Assembly: GCF_014205845.1 (NCBI RefSeq)
Contig: NZ_JACHCR010000003.1
Location: 310,001-374,000 of the forward strand
Source: Mucilaginibacter cryoferens
GTDB lineage: Bacteria; Bacteroidota; Bacteroidia; Sphingobacteriales; Sphingobacteriaceae
Reading direction: 5' to 3'
Length of the DNA: 64,000 nucleotides
Under the pieces are notes generated by a model. It saw only the letters and a program-made list of their open reading frames with translations. It was not told where the DNA came from and searched no databases. Both the position numbers and the translations under genes were made by a program. Below are positions 60,747 to 64,000 of the stretch, piece after piece. Position 1 is the stretch's first letter, and each line of letters opens with the position of its first letter.

Positions 60747-61303
60747 TGGACGTAAGTAGCTTATTTTCTGGAGTTGATAATCTTTTCAAGTTCTTGTTTA
60801 TAGGGGGGCTGGTTATGCTGTTGACATCTATGTTCTATCCCTTGCAAAAAGAGCAAGAATTAGATATTGAAATTAACAGTTATAATAAAGAAGTAAAATT
60901 ACTCAATCGGGAATTAGGTGAATTGCGACTAGATGTTTCTAAATTAAATAAGTCATCTAGTGAAATATTAGCGGAATTAAGAACCTTAAAGCAAGGTGAA
61001 CGAACCAAGAGCAAGCTCAAAAAGAGTTCAATAACTAAGCAAATAAAAGACATAAAAGCGAACTTCAAAACTAATTATGATAGCTTATATAAAAGGAAGC
61101 AAACTACCGAGATCAAAGAAATAGTTTTGGACTTTAACAAGTCGAAAATTATACTTCTTAAGAAGTACTCTGATTCTTATGGTGACTATACATCAAAACT
61201 TACTTGGTGGGGAATCGCTTTCATTGTAATTGGGTTGGTTGGATGGATCATCTCTACGATAACCGCTGAACTACTAAAAATTAAAGAGCTTAAAAAGCCA
61301 TAA
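60746..61303 (+). CDS. two-TM coiled-coil membrane protein
   Basis: A 185-residue protein: a membrane helix at about 13-31 (LFKFLFIGGLVMLLTSMFY), a ~120-residue coiled coil rich in Lys, Glu and Leu (SYNKEVKLLNRELGELRLDV and following), and a second membrane helix at about 153-173 (WWGIAFIVIGLVGWIISTI). No enzyme motif is visible. It is translationally coupled to the PUA/EVE-like gene and could be its membrane effector or scaffold. No family is recognised. Confidence 0.65.
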   Translation: MDVSSLFSGVDNLFKFLFIGGLVMLLTSMFYPLQKEQELDIEINSYNKEVKLLNRELGELRLDVSKLNKSSSEILAELRTLKQGERTKSKLKKSSITKQIKDIKANFKTNYDSLYKRKQTTEIKEIVLDFNKSKIILLKKYSDSYGDYTSKLTWWGIAFIVIGLVGWIISTITAELLKIKELKKP

Positions 61304-61605
61304 TGTGCTTTGCAACAAATCTTAGTGCCATGCTTTTCGCTTCATTTTTATCGTAACATTAGATAAGGCGAATGTCTACCGAAAAATCAAACCTATCGGT
61401 TTGATGCTGCATTTAATTTCACAACTGCGCGCGTTGGCGAAATATTATAGCACTTGTAAAATTAAATGCAGCACGTTAAAATTACATTTGATGCATCGAC
61501 TACAAGAATTATCTACATTGTAACAAAGAACGGATTAATTGAGTTGATTTTATAACCACATCAAACTTACCTACTCATACATGCTAATATTATAATCTGC
61601 TATCT
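61304..61605. other. 302-base gap with stacked hairpins upstream of the PIN gene
   Basis: ATCAAACC-TATC-GGTTTGAT (61386-61405) directly abuts a perfect 15-bp inverted repeat, TGCTGCATTTAATTT (61405-61419) with AAATTAAATGCAGCA (61459-61473). The latter encloses CAAC/GTTG (61422-61436). The remainder is AT-rich and presumably contains the promoter of the next gene. The two large helices share one base, so one terminal pair of either must open. Confidence 0.55.
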
Positions 61606-62346
61606 ATGAAAGCTTATTTAGATACAAACATTATATCAGCAATAGAAGACGGCGAATATAGCTTAGATAAAATAATCAAGATAGATAAGAGCATTGTGCA
61701 ATTTCCTTATTCTGCGGCTCACATACAAGAAGCAAGTAACATAAGTGGAACTGAAAGGGTTTTAAGTCGGCTTGAAACTATTCGTGAGATTTCGAAATAT
61801 AACTATTTATATCATGAAGTTGCAACAAGAAATGTAATAACAACTTTAGCCGATCCCATAGATGTTTGGGAAACTATTCACGAAGTGTCAATTGGTAAAT
61901 TAGCTATTGGTTTGTTCACTAATCTATTCCCGCATGATGTTAGAAACCAAATAATCATAGACCTCGGAATAGATATAAATAGAATAAACAACTATACCCC
62001 CACAGAGGTCATAGATCATTTGAACCTTAAAATAAAAACATTTCATGATGTTAGCATGATGGGTTTGATTGATCAAGCTATAGGTTTATTTCCTGATAGC
62101 AGCAATTTTGGATTACATAATAAGATGGCGGGAATGCTAGAGTTGACAGACATGCTTGGATATTGGAAAGATAGACAAACCGACAAATCGAACACAGCGC
62201 GATTTTGGGATGCAAACCATTGTTACTATGCCACAGCCTGCGACTATTTTATATCCGATGATAAGAGGAATCGATATAAGGCGAGAGTTGTGTACGAGAT
62301 ATACAATCAAAGAACTATTGTTATATCTTCTGACGGAAAACCATAA
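61606..62346 (+). CDS. PIN-like domain ribonuclease
   Basis: A 246-residue protein that opens with the PIN-domain strand KAYLDTNIISAI, placing the first acidic residue at Asp6. Further candidate metal ligands are Glu42 in HIQEASN, Asp202 in WDANHCYYATACD and Asp213/Asp218/Asp219 in DYFISDD. The order D...E...D-x-H...D-D fits PIN nucleases, which cut RNA as toxins or defence effectors. The middle ~120 residues are a helical insertion that makes it longer than VapC. No antitoxin gene precedes it; instead there is a structured intergenic region. Confidence 0.7.
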   Translation: MKAYLDTNIISAIEDGEYSLDKIIKIDKSIVQFPYSAAHIQEASNISGTERVLSRLETIREISKYNYLYHEVATRNVITTLADPIDVWETIHEVSIGKLAIGLFTNLFPHDVRNQIIIDLGIDINRINNYTPTEVIDHLNLKIKTFHDVSMMGLIDQAIGLFPDSSNFGLHNKMAGMLELTDMLGYWKDRQTDKSNTARFWDANHCYYATACDYFISDDKRNRYKARVVYEIYNQRTIVISSDGKP

Positions 62347-62554
62347 ACGTGTACAAGTTAATCAGATATAGTTACCAGTTATTGTTTATATGATAAGGTA
62401 ATTATATATTTATCAGCATCATCATTAACTAGTCTTATTACGTACACAATTAGAATATTACCTTTTTTATAATCTTTGACTGATTATGAATCCACTACAC
62501 TATTGTGCGCATCTTTATATTTAAAAGAATAAATAAACAACCTAATATAATCAC

Positions 62555-63922
62555 ATGGAAGAAACTAAAATAGCCGACGAATTAGAAGAAGAAATTTTGT
62601 TTGACGACGATAATGATGACGATGAACCTGATTTAGGTGAGAACTTATCAACTAAAATCTATACAGAGCAAGGCGATCCAGAGATAGATGGACTATACCA
62701 AAGATGGAAGAGGGGAAAGCTAGATGTTCAACCAGATTTTCAACGCTACTTCGTATGGGATATCGTTAAAAGTAGTAAGTTGTTAGAATCAGCATTACTT
62801 GATATCCCATTACCGGTAGTTTATCTTACTGAAGAAATGGACGGAAAGATTTATGTTATCGACGGTCAACAAAGGCTAACCTCATTTTTTGCCTTTATTG
62901 ATGGATTGTTTCCAGACAAAAAAGGAAAGCCTTTCAAACTCTCAGGGCTGAAAGTTTTGAAAGAATACCAAGGAAAACTGTTTGCTCAGTTACCAGAAGA
63001 TGTACAGGATCAAATCCGATACTGTAAAATAAGAACAATTACATTTAAAAAGGAGTCTAACCCTAACTTAAAATTCGAAATATTTGAACGGCTAAATACC
63101 GGATCCGTTCCGTTGAATACCCAAGAATTAAGGAATTGCATATATCGTGGCTCTTTTAATAATCTTCTTAAAGAACTCGCTGCGGAAAAAGACTTTCTTG
63201 ACCTTCTAGGTCTTAAACAACCTGATAGGCGAATGAAAGATGTTGAATTAGTCTTAAGGTTTTGTTCCTTCTATCACAATACTCATATAAATTATAAGTC
63301 ACCTATAAAGAATTTCCTTAACAACGAAATTACTCGATTTGTAAATATCTCTGATAGAGACGCTGAACAATTAAGGCAGGCTTTTAAAAAAGCAATTTCG
63401 ATTATTAAATCCTTATTTGCCGAAAATGCCTTTAAACGTTACTACAAAGGCACTGAATCGAACCCTGATGGATATTGGGAAAGATCAAGATTCAACACAT
63501 CTTTATATGACATATTAATGGATTCGTTTGCTAGAGCAGAAAAGACTTCTGTGTATCCAAAGTTAGATGCAATCAGAGAAGCATTTATAAATTTAATGAC
63601 AACCGACGACGAGTTTATTGACGCGATAGAAATCGGAACAAGCGAAGAACGAAAAGTAGTTAGGCGTTTTGACAAATGGCGGAACACTCTTAATAATATT
63701 ATAGGTGAGCGAACAACCCAACCTCGTTGCTTTTCGTTTAGCCTAAAAGAACAGCTATATTCAACAAATAGTACTTGTCAAATCTGCGGTAATAACATAG
63801 CCAATATAGACGATGCAGCCGTTGATCACATTGAACAATATTGGTTAGGGGGTAAGACGATTCCCGAAAACGCAAGACTTACACATAGATATTGCAATGC
63901 TGCTAGACCTCGAAAAGAGTAG
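62555..63922 (+). CDS. DUF262 and HNH domain protein, GmrSD-like
   Basis: A 455-residue protein. The DUF262 (GmrS-like, ParB-related) domain spans about residues 40-330 and has QPDFQR at 59-64 and the DGQQR nucleotide-site motif at 103-107. The C-terminal ~50 residues form an HNH nuclease with CQICG, VDHIEQYW and RYCNAAR. The combination is typical of type IV restriction-like defence proteins that attack modified phage DNA. The first 30 residues are strongly acidic. It ends 43 bases before a strong terminator. Other roles, such as phosphorothioation-linked restriction, are possible. Confidence 0.85.
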   Translation: MEETKIADELEEEILFDDDNDDDEPDLGENLSTKIYTEQGDPEIDGLYQRWKRGKLDVQPDFQRYFVWDIVKSSKLLESALLDIPLPVVYLTEEMDGKIYVIDGQQRLTSFFAFIDGLFPDKKGKPFKLSGLKVLKEYQGKLFAQLPEDVQDQIRYCKIRTITFKKESNPNLKFEIFERLNTGSVPLNTQELRNCIYRGSFNNLLKELAAEKDFLDLLGLKQPDRRMKDVELVLRFCSFYHNTHINYKSPIKNFLNNEITRFVNISDRDAEQLRQAFKKAISIIKSLFAENAFKRYYKGTESNPDGYWERSRFNTSLYDILMDSFARAEKTSVYPKLDAIREAFINLMTTDDEFIDAIEIGTSEERKVVRRFDKWRNTLNNIIGERTTQPRCFSFSLKEQLYSTNSTCQICGNNIANIDDAAVDHIEQYWLGGKTIPENARLTHRYCNAARPRKE

Positions 63923-63965
63923 TCCGAATTAAATGACAGGGTATTTCCATACAAGCGATCAACAC

Positions 63966-64000
63966 AAACGCCAGGCTTAATCTTAATAAGCTTGGCGTTT
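63966..64000 (+). terminator. terminator at the right edge
   Basis: AAACGCCAGGCTTA and TAAGCTTGGCGTTT pair (14 bp, one wobble) around ATCTTAA, ending in the last bases of the window. Confidence 0.85.

Noticed and set aside
50072..64000. CRISPR array, retron or diversity-generating retroelement in the mobile element
   Set aside because: No regularly spaced direct repeats and no reverse transcriptase motif were seen in any frame.
50383..64000. Conjugative element or prophage identity for the island
   Set aside because: No relaxase, type IV coupling protein, capsid, portal or terminase gene is visible in the window, so the element type cannot be named.

Overview
The window reads as the chromosome of a Bacteroidota bacterium of the Sphingobacteriaceae type (Mucilaginibacter or Pedobacter-like). 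The reasons are a SusC/SusD pair, many Bacteroidota lipoproteins, TAnnTTTG-type -7 promoter boxes, weak Shine-Dalgarno signals, a DUF4175 / HATPase / ybeY gene string, and dispersed GC-rich palindromes typical of these genomes. The genus is inferred, not shown.

Region 1 (1-8.1 kb, + strand) is an exopolysaccharide or O-antigen operon. It holds a partial gene, four glycosyltransferases, two hexapeptide-repeat acyltransferases, a Wzy/ligase-like polymerase and a WcaJ-type initiating sugar-phosphate transferase with its own promoter. Many starts overlap the preceding stop. WcaJ would load the first sugar phosphate on undecaprenyl phosphate, the transferases extend it, the acyltransferases decorate it and the Wzy-like protein polymerises it; the flippase is not in view. 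Region 2 (8.3-14 kb, mostly - strand) has a Dyp peroxidase, an AraC regulator with an SDR epimerase/reductase that may sit between two tRNA-Arg-end sequences, tRNA-Arg(CCU) and metG. Region 3 (14-24 kb) has an LD-carboxypeptidase, DoxX, a lipoprotein, two tandem exported paralogues and a SusC/SusD/DUF1735 uptake operon. Region 4 (24-46 kb) holds PadR-PspC, a TonB-dependent receptor, an M14 peptidase, recQ, murF, a FAD oxidoreductase, a YugP-like metallopeptidase, an ECF sigma/anti-sigma pair, a PfkB kinase, glutathione peroxidase, ybeY, a HATPase protein and DUF4175. Region 5 (46-50 kb) has a TPR histidine kinase and a secreted beta-helix protein.

Region 6 (about 50.2 kb to the right edge) is a low-GC integrated element. 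Its left edge is marked by the 5' half of a tRNA-Pro(GGG) gene, with an intact tRNA-type promoter, broken at the anticodon stem directly upstream of a tyrosine recombinase. Nearly all genes beyond it point the same way and are short and unrecognised, and most of the first ones are followed by their own hairpin terminator. Included are a helicase-like protein lacking the P-loop lysine, three small exported proteins, a GIY-YIG-like protein, a PUA/EVE-like membrane protein coupled to a two-TM coiled-coil protein, a PIN-like nuclease and a DUF262-HNH (GmrSD-like) protein. The last four look like a defence cluster. The right end of the element is outside the window.

The most unusual content is non-coding. 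Four intergenic stretches of the element (54.9-55.3, 56.3-56.7, 59.0-59.8 and 61.3-61.6 kb) contain nested, mutually consistent inverted repeats: a four-way-junction-like fold, a five-helix rod capped by a GAAA loop with an alternative pairing, a 754-base multi-hairpin region, and stacked hairpins in front of the PIN gene. These are the best candidates for undescribed RNAs or DNA-processing sites. All pairings were found by eye; no folding, homology or expression data were available.
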